Below, piece after piece: positions 21,901-33,496 of a stretch of 64,000 nt of DNA. The position numbers were made by a program, and so were the translations under genes. The DNA is from Massariosphaeria phaeospora. Its lineage: Eukaryota; Ascomycota; Dothideomycetes; Pleosporales. The DNA is taken from the NCBI GenBank assembly GCA_011032825.1, contig JAADJZ010000041.1:1-64000 (forward strand), in the 5' to 3' direction. Position 1 is the stretch's first letter, and every line of letters starts with the position of its first letter. Under the pieces are notes generated by a model that ran no database searches, was not told the DNA's origin, and saw nothing but the letters and a program-made list of their open reading frames with translations.

Positions 21901-23875
21901 ACGCGACATAGTAAACGCGTTAAAGTGCTTTAACTACGCAATTCTAAGCTTATTATTTGTCTAGCTGTTTTTACTAATAGTAAGAACCTAGTTGTAAAAT
22001 ATAAAAACATTTTTGTACTACGTAAAAATGTAAACTATGCTAGCGTAGATAATAAAAAGTAAAATTGCTTACTTACTTGCGTAGATGCAACTAATAATAG
22101 TAACCTACTTGCAATTACTTAGCTAAACTATTTTAAATTTCTTACGTTTCTTTAAAGCTGTAATAACAAGTTAAAAGCTTATAACGCTTATTATAAAGCT
22201 AGATTTATTAAAGTTGTAAGTGTTTTTATTTAGAATGCTATGCTTTGCTTTTACATTAGTTACAAGCTTAAACTACGCGTTTATAACTTTAGAATTTTTT
22301 TATTTTTTTCTTTAATTATTGTAAAATTAAGTTTAACGCGTTTTAAGCTTTTCTTTTTGCTTTATAAACTAGTCTAGTTAGTTGTTGCTAACTAGCTTAA
22401 GCTTTTAGTAAGTACGCAAGTTGTTAGCTATATCTCGTAGTAAACTCTTTAACAGTAGAAACTCTTTTAAATTTTAATTAAGTATACGCTTTACTATCGC
22501 GTTTTTTTAAAGTAGCGTAAAATTTTTGCAGTTAAGCTTACAGTCGCGTCGTAAGCGTTGTTTGTAGTTTTAATAGTTAAAAGTTTTTTTAGGCACTAGA
22601 TAGGCTCGCGCAGCAGCTCGTTAAAAAAAAAACGCGTTAAATCTCGTAGCTTAAATAGCATTAGTTATTCTAGCTTTATTACTAGTTAATATAGTAGATA
22701 GTAGTAGTTGCATTGTAATAGTACTAGTGCTTTTAGTACGATTTTAGTAGAGTGCGCTGCTTAGTAGAGTGCGCTGCTTAGTAGTAAATAACGTTAGTGC
22801 TTTAAAAGCTTCTAGATTAGCTATTTTTAGCATATTACAAAAAGCAAGCGTTTCAAACTCTTTTAGAGAGTAATTATTTGCTACTAGCTACTTAATAGCT
22901 ACTATTCGAAATTTCTGTACGTTAAAGTTGCCTAGCGCGTTGCTTACTACTTGTAGAATAATAATACTACTTTGTATAGCTTGCTGTAGCGTACGTTAGC
23001 TACTTAAGAAAAAAATCTATTTACTTGTAAGCGTAAAACAGTAGCTTCTCTTTTGTACCTAGAAATAATTAGCAGCAAAAAAAGTTAACGCTGTAACGTT
23101 ATATAACCTAGTGCTTTTTTTATTAATTGTTTTATCTTTGTAGCAATACGCACATACGAAGAATATACGCTGTAGCAACTAGCAAAAGCAAACGCAATAG
23201 CCGTAGCAATAGATCTATAACTTTTTGTATTTCTATGTATGTAAAAAGGCTATATAATTAAAAAAGCGCGCTTAGTTAATTTTATCAAAGTTATCTTTAA
23301 ATCGCGCATCGAAATTGGCGTTAGAAAGAAGCAATTTACTTTCTGTAGCAAATAAAGCAACAAAAGTAGTAGCAAGTGCAAGCAATAAGTTAACGCGCTT
23401 TTTTATTTTATTTTTAAATGTTTAAGTGCTTTGTAAGTTGGCAGCGCGCGCGCTGCAGTAGCTATAAAAACGTTAGGTAGCTATAAACACAAGCAATAAA
23501 GTACATACAAGCAACGAGCAAAAATAAGCGCAAATTTTCAAGTGCTAGCTACTTAAAAAGCGTGCGTTAACTACTTAACTCGTACATCTAGTTAATTATA
23601 GCTAAAAATAAACTTTAGAAATTTTATTACGAACTAGCTCTATACTAAACTATATAGCTTTAAAAACACGTTAAACTATACAATACATAGTTTTCAGCTA
23701 CTTTAGAGATTTTCTGCAGAAAACAATTAATCTGTATCTAAGTTTCTAATTAATTAAGACGTTACTAATTAATTTGCCTACAAAATCTTAAGAGAGTAAA
23801 TTAATTTAATTAATTTGTTACATAATCAAGTAATTAATTAAGTAGTTGCAACAAACTTGATTGTTAGCATTTGTA
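18979..23875 (-). mobile_element. hAT-3, nested in hAT-2 and itself interrupted
   Basis: The left end is CACAGTTGCTATTAATT and the right end ATTGTTAGCATTTGTA. The putative 8-bp duplication is GCGTTTAG (18971-18978) and GCGTTTGC (23876-23883), 6 of 8 identical, so these ends are less certain than those of hAT-1. Removing the inner pogo-type element leaves 3.0 kb, the family size. Minus-strand transposase remnants include ECKRMFSKVSNFLEPKR near 19430-19380 and a YFVLDN motif near 20640-20580. Confidence 0.72.
20932..22794 (-). mobile_element. Pogo-type element with CCHC knuckle, copy 1 (CCHC-pogo-1)
   Basis: TA target duplication (20930-20931, 22795-22796). The terminal inverted repeats of about 70 bp start ACGTTATCTACTACTAAG and contain a tandem repeat of a 17-bp unit (ACTAAGCAGCGCACTTT). 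The length is 1863 bp. Minus-strand sequence near 21140-21080 encodes a zinc-knuckle-like CKRCNRTRHNARTY, matching copy 2 near 53080-53130. The rest of the transposase is destroyed by RIP. Confidence 0.85.
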
Positions 23876-24406
23876 GCGTTTGCGCTTTGCGCTGTACAAT
23901 AGCTTTATTAGATTTAAAACGCGCGTCTAATCTAGGCCTTAGTAATCTCTATCGGCAGAGGTAGTAAATAGATTGTAAGCGAGCGTATCGTCGATCGTAG
24001 AATTAGTATCGGTTGCCTAGTAAGATAACGCAGCACCTAACGGCTGCGTTGCCTCGCGATTAACGCGCTGCAAAAATACAGCAAGAAAGTTACAGTTTAT
24101 CTAAAAAGTAAGCGTACAAGCAAAAAGCGCGTCAAAAATACGTACTGTAAGCGGCGTGGGCGGCAGCAATAAAAGTGTAGATGTACGCGTTAAGAGGCGC
24201 GTAAAAAATCAAGATGTTCAGAAAATTTTACACAGCGGCGCTAAGCCTAAGATAGGCAGCTAAGCGAAAATATTTTAATATTTACGTTTTTAGCGAGAAT
24301 TGAACTTAGGCAATTTATATTTTGGCTACTTTACGCTCTTAGCAACACTAAAGTTAGGCAGAGGAGCAAGAGAGAGGGAGCGTAGATCGTTATCAATTCA
24401 ATCCAA

Positions 24407-24916
24407 TCAATCTAGGCATCTTAGATTGAATTGATTGCTATAGGAGCGCCTGCGAGATTGATTGTTGACATCTCTGGCAATCAGCTTCTCAACAAAATCG
24501 AGGATCCAGTTCTGGCAGTTGAGGGCCTATGATGAGCGTCAGTAACGTTGGACTGTATTGACAGTAGTATATAATCTTACCGCCGGATTGAAAGAGTTTG
24601 CGCTGCGGCCTGGAGGTCGCACTACAGTGGCTGTAGATTCAAAACGGTCGCGGGCTGTTGTATCCTTTGACAGCGCTCCCGGCGTATCGGTAACGTCTTG
24701 GTCGCGGGCTTGGGCCAATGTCACTATCTGATATCCACGAGTCGTGGTCCTCAGATCGTAGTTGCGCTTGAACTCCAAGAAGAATCCGGTGGCCGGATTT
24801 CCAGTGACGTGGAGCAATTTTCCCACAAATTCTCCCCCGGATGTGGGAATCCATATGGCCCAGTGAGCAGGCTTCGATCCGTTGGCGAACACTGCCAAGT
24901 AAATCGTGCGAGCCAT
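24407..24916 (-). CDS. Small conserved fungal protein, C-terminus replaced by transposon sequence
   Basis: A frequent fungal family of unknown function, recognised from its start (MARTIYLAVFANGSKPAHWA). Exon 1 is 24916-24581 (112 codons), then a 54-bp intron (24580-24527). Exon 2 runs from 24526 and enters the hAT terminus after 24477. Reading on through the element gives about 22 foreign residues (RDVNNQSRRRSYSNQF...) to a TGA at 24407-24409, for a 151-residue chimera. Before the insertion the gene ended at 16405 and encoded 179 residues, matching the usual C-terminal region (CQNWILDFVEKLIADGYL). The 5' part has no stops, so a chimeric product may still be made. Start chosen at the first Met with strong family resemblance. 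Confidence 0.8.
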
Positions 24917-25599
24917 TTTTCAAAAGAAAACGAAGCGATGGGGACGAATGTAAAGTAGAAATGAGTAGTTGAAGACGTAAATGTGAAGTTGCAGCGATAG
25001 ATAATAAGTGCAAGTATTGATCAAGGTACCTTATATACCTCTGGATTGACTGACCTCTGGAATCTCCAGCCAGTGATCGAGTGTCGTTTGGCGCCTGTTC
25101 TTGTTAGGGAGGCATGATCAATCCTTTATGCGGCACAGTAACTGTGTAGCGAGTTATGATCATCTTCAGCCTGCGGGCGCTTCGACGGAAGATGTTTGTA
25201 CAGTCTTATTCTGCTGTTGAAGTGATGATTCGATCTCATGAGCTGTTAGAATGAAGTGGTGAGAACTGAAGCGCGTGCTGTGCCTTGTCTTAGAGCAGAT
25301 TCTTTCTGCACTACGCTGTTTGCATCATTTGCCGAATCACAATGCGTGCTGTGCCACATCAAAGGGTTTCATGCCCATCCCATAATATGGGCCGACGTAT
25401 GGATTGGACAAAAGCTTCTCTGTTCTTAGCTGGCGCAGGCGGCAAAGTGAATAGGGTGGCCAGAATCTTCGGCCGGCTCCTTACAAAGTGGAACGTGAAG
25501 AGTATGCAAAAATCATGAATTCAAAGGCTTGACGATTGTTGGCGACTACCAACAGGTATATCGTTTTGAAGTTGCCGCTCTCTATCTTTGACTGCCCAT
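24917..25599. other. Intergenic region between two minus-strand genes
   Basis: It probably holds the promoter of the split gene and the 3' end of the phosphotransferase-like gene. TATATA-like sequence occurs near 25030. No further gene is recognised. Confidence 0.4.
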
Positions 25600-26628
25600 T
25601 CAACAACCCATGGACGTTGTATAATAGTCCCACGGGTCCCAAGTGGCCTGATGCTGATCCAAAACCATTGGAAGGAATTCCTCGGACCACTCGCCGGAAT
25701 AGTTGCCAGTATAGTGAGCCTTTCGGTCTTCCCAGTAAGCTGGTAGCCAGCCTGATTGTTCCCAGTCGATGACTGCAACAACTTTGGGAGGGTTATCTAC
25801 GGATAAGATGATATTGCTTGGATGGAGATCTCCGTGAGTGAACACAATCTCGCTGTTATCCGGTAGATCCTGGCGGTAGGGGTCCTGAACATTGTGCGGA
25901 TCGGGCACCTGTCGTTTGTGCAGGAAGGCGAACCAGTCATGGAACTCTTTGACAGTGATAAACGGACCAGCTTCTGAATAGTACTGTATCGCAACTGCTC
26001 TGTCATAGAGAGGACCCCGCACAACATTGCCTGTGTATTCTTTGTAAGCAACATGGGTTCATATCACAAGGTGTAAAGAGAGGTTAGAGTACTCACCAAC
26101 AAAAGTATCCGTGGGGCTTTGCTTAAGCTGGCGTAGAGTGTCGAAGATTGTCCGAAGTTCATGACAGACATGGATGCGATCGTTATGTTCCAACTCTTTC
26201 CAAGTTGTTTCCAAAGTTCTCCCATGTATGGCCTCCATATAAAGGAAGATTTCATCGCCATCAGTGCGCCATCCATAGATCTCTGGAACGGCATTTTTGA
26301 GATGACATCGAATCGCATACAGTGATTGGCCTTCAGCAATTCTCACATCACTTCCCCATTTCACGAACAGCCCCATAAATTCGAACACAGCAGGTGAGGG
26401 ACGAGCATTGAAACCAGTTGAGACATCTCTTCTCTTGTCACCCCAATGAGTCCCAGCGAGATACTGAGCACGGGCCTGTGAGCGGACTTCGTCTGGAGAT
26501 GGCAACTGCTTGTGCTGCTGGAAGAAAGAAGAGCTTTGATTGTCGAAGTTGGGATCCGTGGGGATAGCAGCAGCGGACAACGAGGCGTGAATGGAGCCCA
26601 TGACTGTCTTACAGATGGCTGATGGCAA
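25600..26628 (-). CDS. Aminoglycoside phosphotransferase-like kinase (APH family), two exons
   Basis: Fungal protein-kinase-like small-molecule kinase. Exons 26628-26097 and 26030-25600, intron 66 bp, product 320 residues. The N-lobe includes a Gly-poor nucleotide-binding region and VKWGSDV (Lys near 90). The catalytic loop is FTHGDLHPSN with Asp245 and Asn250, and the metal-binding segment is VIDWEQSGWLP with Asp266. These are the hallmark motifs of the APH/choline-kinase fold. In fungi these proteins are numerous and their substrates mostly unknown, so drug resistance should not be assumed. The reading frame is intact although the gene is flanked by transposons. Confidence 0.88.
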
Positions 26629-26898
26629 CCACTACAGAAAGTCGCTTTGGGAAAAAGAACATCACAGAGTGAGTACAGAGTGAGCGCTTCAAAAGGGCTC
26701 CAGAGGCAAAGCTGTCGGGCAGTGGCTGACCTGGCTCGGTGTAGGCTGTGCCACATCGCTGACTAGCTGTTGCCAAGACTTCGAAGCGGTGAAAGCCGGC
26801 AGAAATAGTTCCAAAATTTGGACTGCCGCATCGCAACTCTCAATCCTCACCACGCGCACCGCACAACATACCAATACTCTTCTACCACGCTCCAAATT
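26629..26898. promoter_or_regulatory. Divergent upstream region
   Basis: It lies between the starts of the phosphotransferase-like gene (minus) and the truncated frame at 26899 (plus). Promoters for both may lie here; no specific sites are recognised. Confidence 0.35.
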
Positions 26899-27138
26899 AT
26901 GGCGAAAGTCGTGCCCCCCAATTCTCTCGCTCAAAATGGAAATAGGGAAGGGCGTAACGTGTTCCACCACCGAGCCGTCCACCCCCACCAAAATCGTACT
27001 GCGAGCGACAGTACAATCACTATGCAACCACCACCACCTACTGTATCAACTAGTAACGAAGCTAGAATAACTATTGCTGTCAGAGCTACGAAATCCGACG
27101 CGTCTTTTTCCGAACGAGCTGCTGCACGCGCCTATTTA
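26899..27138 (+). pseudogene. N-terminal fragment of a gene cut by a pogo-like element
   Basis: From ATG 26899 an open frame of 80 codons (MAKVVPPNSLAQNGNREG to SERAAARAYL) runs into the TA target site of the transposon at 27137-27138. No continuation is found beyond the transposon row. Family unknown. The frame also extends upstream of the Met, so the start is uncertain. Confidence 0.4.
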
Positions 27139-29248
27139 CCGTGTCCGTGCACCCAATGCACGGATTCAGCCAATGCACGCCGAACACCAAACACGTCAAA
27201 ACCCCCTAATCTTCAACACGCGACAACTCCACCACTATGGACCCTATTTAGGCTGCAATTGATGAAATCGAATCGCGAGAGCCAGGAGAAGATTTCTCAT
27301 ATACAGAAATTGCTACTAGACGTGGTGTCGATCGCAGTACACTATCGCGAAGACACCGAGGTGTTACAGCGTCGCGTGCAGCTACTGCAAACAATCAACA
27401 AAAGCTCAACCTACAGCAAGAGCAGGAGCTTGTGCGATATATCAAACGACTTACAGAGAGACATATACCTCCTACAAGAGAGATAATACAAAATTTTGCA
27501 TCAACAATAGCTAAGGAGCTAGTTAGCGAGAGCTAGGTTACTCGCTTTATTAACTAACACAGCATTTATCTTATATCACAATAGACAGTCGGCATGGACA
27601 GCAATCGCTACAAAGCTAATTTAGAGAATAAATATCGCTTTTACTTTTATCTTCTACACAGCAAGATTGAGCAATATCAAATAGATCCTCGTTATATCTA
27701 CAATATAGACAAGAAAAGCTTTCTAATTAGCGTTATTAGTAGATTAAAGAGAATATTTAGTAGACAAATGTAGAAGAAGAAAGAGGTTAGAGCATTAATC
27801 TAAAATAGAAATTGTGCATAGATTACGCTCCTAGCATGTATATGCTCTAATAGATTTGCTTTGCTTTCAAGCCTTATCTATAAAGCTGCTAACAAGAGCA
27901 TTTAATTAAGCTAAGTAAACGATATCTAGGTAGAAGAACACTTAGTATTTATTACCTTATTACTCTCTAGCTAGACGAACAACGATATTAGACTTGCTTA
28001 GCTTAAGCAAGTGTTTAATTGCTGTACAAAAAAGAAAACCTAACAATTCTATTAACTTCTAATTCTAGATAGCTACGGATTCTATATTACTATAGATTTT
28101 ATTAACTACTGTAATTAGAACAAGATTTTCTTTGCTATTCTACTTTTTTATTTAACTTATACGCTTTAGCTACTTAATGTAGCAATATTTAAGCTTCTAT
28201 CAACCGCCTACTTAGTAAAACTATCAAACTACTTTCAAACAAGCTAAGGTCTCTTTTCTATTACTAAAGGCGACTTTTTCTTACTATTCTAAAAAGCGTA
28301 GGAAACTTTCTTTAAAGAATCAACAATTTTTAGCTCTTTTAGAGCAACAGGCATATTACTTTCTAATTCTAATTCTATTCTTAATAGATTTACTAAAACT
28401 TAAGAATTAAAAGAAAACTTTATATTATTACTTAGCGATTATGATTGAAGAAAGATAAATAGGCTTGTACGCTTTGTAGTAAGCAATTAGAGTAGTAAGA
28501 ATATACAAAAGCTTCGTTAATCGCTCTACTACCTATTTGTCCAAAATAACCTAATTAACTATAAAATAAATAGGCTTAAGTAGGCTCTATCTATTAAGAA
28601 AAAGCGTAAGAAGAAAAGCAAAGCTCTAGACTTTCAACAGCGCTAGAAGTATTATAGTAAAGCTATTTTCTAGTTACTAAGGAAAGTAAAGAAAGCACGT
28701 GTTCGTTAGTTAATTAAGAAGTAAAAAAATTAGAAATAGCAACTTCAAAAAGCAAAGATAGTAGAGCTAAAGAAAGTAGCTAAGCTGTACAAGAAGAAAA
28801 TTGCAAAGAAATAGCGTGTAGCGCGGAAAGCAGCTAAGGTAGCGAAAAAAAAAAAGATAGCAGAAAAGGCAGCAGAGCGCGCTCGCTAGAAAAAAGCTCG
28901 CAACGCTACAAAAGCTCTACAATCTTTACAAAAAAGTAAAAAAAAAGCTTTGTAGCTATTTTTACAAAGCAAAAAGCGTTACAAACGCAGCGTTAATACT
29001 AGAAATACTACAAAAGCCTTAGAGAGCGTATTTGCTACTTTAGCTATTCTAACGCGTAGCAGCTGCAACGTTAAGCTTCTAGATAAATATAAGTAGCACA
29101 AGTTAATTACAAGTATTAATATAGTACTCTACTAGAATATCTCGTAATAATATTAATTGTAAGTAGCTCTATAGCTTTATTTCTAATAGAGCGTTTATAG
29201 TGTTTAACGTGCATTAGCTAAATTCGTGCATTAAGTGCACGGACACGG
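27139..29248 (+). mobile_element. P1: pogo/Fot1-like transposon
   Basis: TA duplication (27137-27138, 29249-29250). Terminal inverted repeats of about 47 bp start CCGTGTCCGTGCAC. The right repeat differs from the left almost only by C-to-T or G-to-A changes. The length is 2110 bp. The plus-strand transposase starts at ATG 27238 with a RIP stop at codon 5. The N-terminus has a pipsqueak/CENP-B-like helix-turn-helix (DRSTLSRRHRGVTASRAA), then a DDE_1-type core (YIYNIDKKSFLI near 27690-27730). The N-terminal 80 codons are nearly intact, the core is riddled with stops. Confidence 0.9.
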
Positions 29249-29259
29249 TACCGTAGGTA

Positions 29260-31396
29260 AAGTGCTTATGCGCTACGCAAGCTATTACAGTACACAAGCT
29301 ACTTTAACTTCAAAATATATAATCTATTTCAACTTTAACACGTTGTTACTCTACTAATATAAATCTAATTAACGCTGCAATTAAAGCAATTAACTTGCGC
29401 AAACCTAGCGCATTTTTCTTGTACTACTAAGTTGCTAAATAGTTTAGCGTTAATTGCACGACGCTGTTGCGAAGACACTAAAGCACATTGTAGTTTTAAA
29501 CGAAGTACTACAAACACTAGTAATTACTTAACTTACAACAAAAAGTAGAACTCGTTATATACATAAAAAAATGCACTAAGCAAAGCTTGCTACCTATACA
29601 AGAGATAGTACAAAATTTCGCAAATGCAGTTGCAAAATAAAAAGCTTTAGATGCGTAGGTTTCGCGCTTTTTGCATTAACACAAAAATAAGCTTACAGTT
29701 AAATAAAGCGCTAAGCTTAATTGCAATCGTTACTAAGCTAATTTATATAAGAAATACAACCTATACTTTCAACTACTTTATAGAAAAATGCAAGAGTACG
29801 ATATAAAGCTAAACAATACCTACAATATAAATAAAAAAAGCTTTTTTATTAGCATAACTACACGCACTAAACGCGTTTTTTCTAAAGCAATCTAGCTAGC
29901 AAAACTGCGTACGGCAGCTATACAAAATAGCAATAGAAAATAGATTACGCTTCTAGCTTGCGTTTGTAGCGATAGAAGCTTACTGCCGCTTGCTTTTGTC
30001 TACGAAAGAAAAGCTAGGTTGCAATCGAGCTAGGTTAACTCTATTAAAGCTAAAAAACACAAGGTTTTTGTTACTAACTCAACTTTAGAATAGACGAATA
30101 ACGATATTGAATTAGCATAGCTTAAGCAGTTGTTTAAGCGCTATACTGCAACAAAAGCGCGTTGGCAATAGCGCTTTTTTATTGTTAACAGCTACGGCAG
30201 CTACATTACGCGCAAGTTTATTAATTACTACAACGCTAAAAAGATTTTCTTTGCTATTTTTTTTTTATTTAATTTACACTTTACAGCTGCTTGATGTAGT
30301 AATGTTCTTGCCGCTTTCAAAGCACTATACTTAAGAACTCAACTGCTATTTACACTAATCGCAAAAGCTTATTAGCGTTAAGAAAAGCAACTTTTTTCTA
30401 ATATTTTAGTTAGCGTAGGGCAGTACAATAAGGCTGAAGCTTATTTTAAAAAGTTTTCAAGCTACAAGCGTGTAGCCGATAGATGCGAAAGTTATACTAA
30501 AACGCTTTAACACTACTACTTTTAATTAAAATAGAAATACAGAACTGCGAAAGCTAGGTAATAAAAATAGTTAAAGAAACTTGCAAAAAAATTTAGACGC
30601 TGCGGTTGCAAATAAAGAAAAAGCTAAAAGTAAACGCGTTGCTGCTGCATTACACTCTTTACAAGTTTAAAACGAGCTTTTTTACTACAAAAACAAGAGC
30701 CTGCGCGCTGCAATTACTACTAAACAGAAGTATAAAAAGAAAAGTAAAGTTCTTAACCTGCAGCAGCGCGAAGAGTTTTACGGCGGTGCTATACTATAGA
30801 GTTTTTGCAAAGTTCAAAAAGCTTATGCGCGCGAGATAGTTAGACAGCGCAAAGAAAAGCAGGAAAAACTCTAGAAAACTTACAATTGCAAGCTTAAAGC
30901 TGCAGCTACACTATACAAAAGAAAAATAGCGAAAGAAACAAAGGCGCTGCAGCAAATTGCGAGAAAGCGCGCAGCAAAGAAGCGTAAAGCAAGAGCTGCA
31001 GAACTAGCCGCAGCGCGCGCGCTTAAAAAGCAGTAACGCAACGCTACAACTTTACAAAAATCTCGCGATACACTAAACAAAAGCAAGCAAAAAGCTTTAC
31101 AAAGCGCTGCTTTAAAATCTACAAAAAAGCGTCGTGTTGTAGGTGCTAAAAGTAGTGTTAATGCTGCACTTTCGCTGCTATTGCTTTTACCTAAAACTAC
31201 TACGCGCGGCTGCTAAATAGAGATACTACAAAAATCTAAGTAGTACAAAAGCTACGCAAGGCTTTATATAGTACTACACTAGAAAATTTTATAATAAAAC
31301 AATTTGTATGTAGCTCTACAGCTTTATTTTTGCGCGCGCTAATTTTAAACAAAGTAGCTTGTGTACTGTAATAGCTCGTGTAGCGCACAAGCACTT
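29260..31396 (+). mobile_element. P2: pogo/Fot1-like transposon
   Basis: TA duplication (29258-29259, 31397-31398). Inverted repeats of about 55 bp start AAGTGCTTATGCGCTAC. The length is 2137 bp. Plus-strand transposase remnants: helix-turn-helix near 29370-29480, DDE core (YNINKKSFFISITTRTKRVF near 29820), and a basic C-terminal helical tail to about 31020. Only nine bases separate its left duplication from P1. Confidence 0.88.
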
Positions 31397-31404
31397 TACT
31401 AGTA

Positions 31405-33494
31405 CTATGCTCGTACGCGCAGTGCGCTAGGTTGCGTAACGCGCTACTCTAACAATATAAAATAAACAAAAAAATAAAGCTGTACAGCTACCTACAGTTG
31501 CTATTATTACAAAATTACATAGTTTTGTAGTAATTATAGCATTGCGATTATAATAGGCTACTTGTATTTACTTAGTAGCTTAGTAGTGCAGCTGTAGCAA
31601 GTAGTCTAAGTCAAAACAGCTAGTGCAGCTACTTTAGCTTAAACATAAAATAAATCAACAACAACACGTTTTTAACGCTTTTGCTTTTAAAAAAAGCTTT
31701 GTAAAGCTTTGCGCTTTTTTTTTAAAACAATTGTATAGCTTTTTAAGTGTCGTTAGCTTTGTTTTAAAGTTTTTTTTTAGCTACTTTAGCAGCTTTCTTT
31801 TTCTTTTGCGCCTCTTTAAGTTTCTTTTTTAATACGCTTTTCTTTAGCTTGTTAAAGCTTATATAATCGAGCTTGCTTTTTTAGCTAAGATTTTTTAGCT
31901 TTTTGTAGTTGTTGTTGTTGTTTCTTTTGCTTTTGTATTACGTTATTATTCTAAGCTTGTTAGATTTTACGAAAGCTTTAAAAGTAAGCTTTTTTGTAGT
32001 ACTTTTTTTAGCAGTTGAGTTGTAGAGTATAGCTTTTCTTTTTGTGCTTTTTTTTTACTAAAAGAGCTTTTTTTAGGCTTTAGATTTTATAGTGAAAAAG
32101 CTTATTTTGTACTAAAATGTAGTAGAGCAATCGGCGAAGCTTTTTAGACTTCTTTGAGCTTTTATCTCAAGTTAATTAGCGTATAAGAAACTTTATTTTA
32201 AGCTAATCTTTTCTACTAAGTACTAACGTTGAGCTTTTATCTAAACTTAAAGCTTTTTTAGTAAATCTTTTAAGTATAACGTTTTAGTTAGGTAGTACTA
32301 TACTAGTAGCTTTAAAGCTTTTTTTAATAGTTTTAAAAATAAAAGCCTTGCTCTAGGCAGCTTAAAATAACGAGAAAAAGTTTTCTTTGTGTACTAAGAG
32401 AAGCCTCTAACTTTTCTAAAAGTAAAATAAAAGCTCTTTTAAGTAAGCGTTTGATAGAAGCTGAAACAACGCTACATTTAGTAGCTAAAGCGTATAAGTT
32501 AAATAAAAAAAAATAGCTAGTAGAATCTTGTTGTTGTTGTAGTATTTAATAAAATCTATTGTTACATAAAATCTATAACTGTTAAGAATAAGTAACTAGT
32601 AACTTAAGCAAGCTTTTTGTTTTGTTTTTTAATTAAATACTTCTTTAAGCTAAGCTAGCTCTATATCGTTGTTAAACTAGCTAAAAAAAAATAAGCTAAC
32701 AAAAACTAAGTGTTGTTTTTGTTTAATAAAAGCTACCTAGCTTAATTGTATAGTGTTGTTAGCTAATTTAAATATAATACTTAGCAACAAAGCTTTTCTA
32801 TTTAAACAAATACAAGCTATTACTATTACCTACTTTCTATTGCTATCTTAAATAGCTGCTTTTACTACTTTTTGCTCGTATAGTTTTTTATCGAACACTT
32901 TTTTTAAGCGTTTTGTTACTTTAATTATAAAGCTTTTTTTATCTATATTGTATATTTGCTAAGCTTTTACTTTATACTCTTTTATTTTATTATGCAGAAA
33001 ATCAAAGTACAAGCTGTACTTAGCTTTAGAATTAGCTTTGTAGCAATTCTAGTCTATTTTTCTTTGCTAGCGTAAAATAAAATAGCTTAGGTTTCTGCAG
33101 AGAAAGCGGGTAACTTAGCTTTTTAAAACCTCTCTACTAGCTAAAGTAAACGCAAAGCTGCGTATTATCTCTTTCGTAGAAAGTGTACGCTTTTTAGTTA
33201 AAGTTTTAATATACTATACGAGCTTAGTTTCGCGTTGTAAGTTAAAAAAAAAGTAGAAATTAGTGCGAGTGCGCATTTGATTTTAGTAGCAGCGTTGCAG
33301 TGTAGACTGTATAACACTATACTTTTTTGCAATTTAGCAGTAGCTAAAATTATCTCTAGCTTTACGCGATTCTATTTTTTTAATTGCTTTCTAAATTGGA
33401 TTTATATTAGTAGAGTTATAAAGCGTTGCAGTTACGTGTAATTATATTAGAGTAGCGCGTTACGCAACCTAGCACACTGCGCGCACAAGCATAG
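31405..33494 (-). mobile_element. P3: pogo/Fot1-like transposon
   Basis: TA duplication (31403-31404, 33495-33496). The inverted repeats start CTATGCTCGTACGCGCAGTG at the left and end complementary at the right. The length is 2090 bp. The transposase is on the minus strand; the core remnant reads YNIDKKSFIIKVTKR around 32960-32910. It lies only four bases past P2's right TA, a near head-to-tail landing. Confidence 0.87.
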
Positions 33495-33496
33495 TA

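Larger units (their letters stand above)
16567..24476 (-). mobile_element. hAT-2, with hAT-3 nested inside
   Basis: The ends are CAAAGTTGTTAATAATCAAT at the left (RIP-altered) and ATTGTTGACATCTCTG at the right, bounded by the 8-bp target duplication GCAATTAG/GCAATCAG. Subtracting hAT-3 and its duplication leaves about 3.0 kb, close to hAT-1's 3.1 kb. The element sits inside the coding sequence of the small gene spanning 16405 and 24916. It is heavily AT-enriched throughout. Confidence 0.9.

Noticed and set aside
20941..22790. Direct 17-bp repeats at both ends read as a CRISPR-like array
   Set aside because: Only two units per end, no spacers, and they lie within the inverted termini of a transposon.
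25600..26628. Antibiotic-resistance interpretation of the phosphotransferase-like gene
   Set aside because: The fold is shared by many fungal kinases of unknown substrate; nothing in the sequence points to drug modification.
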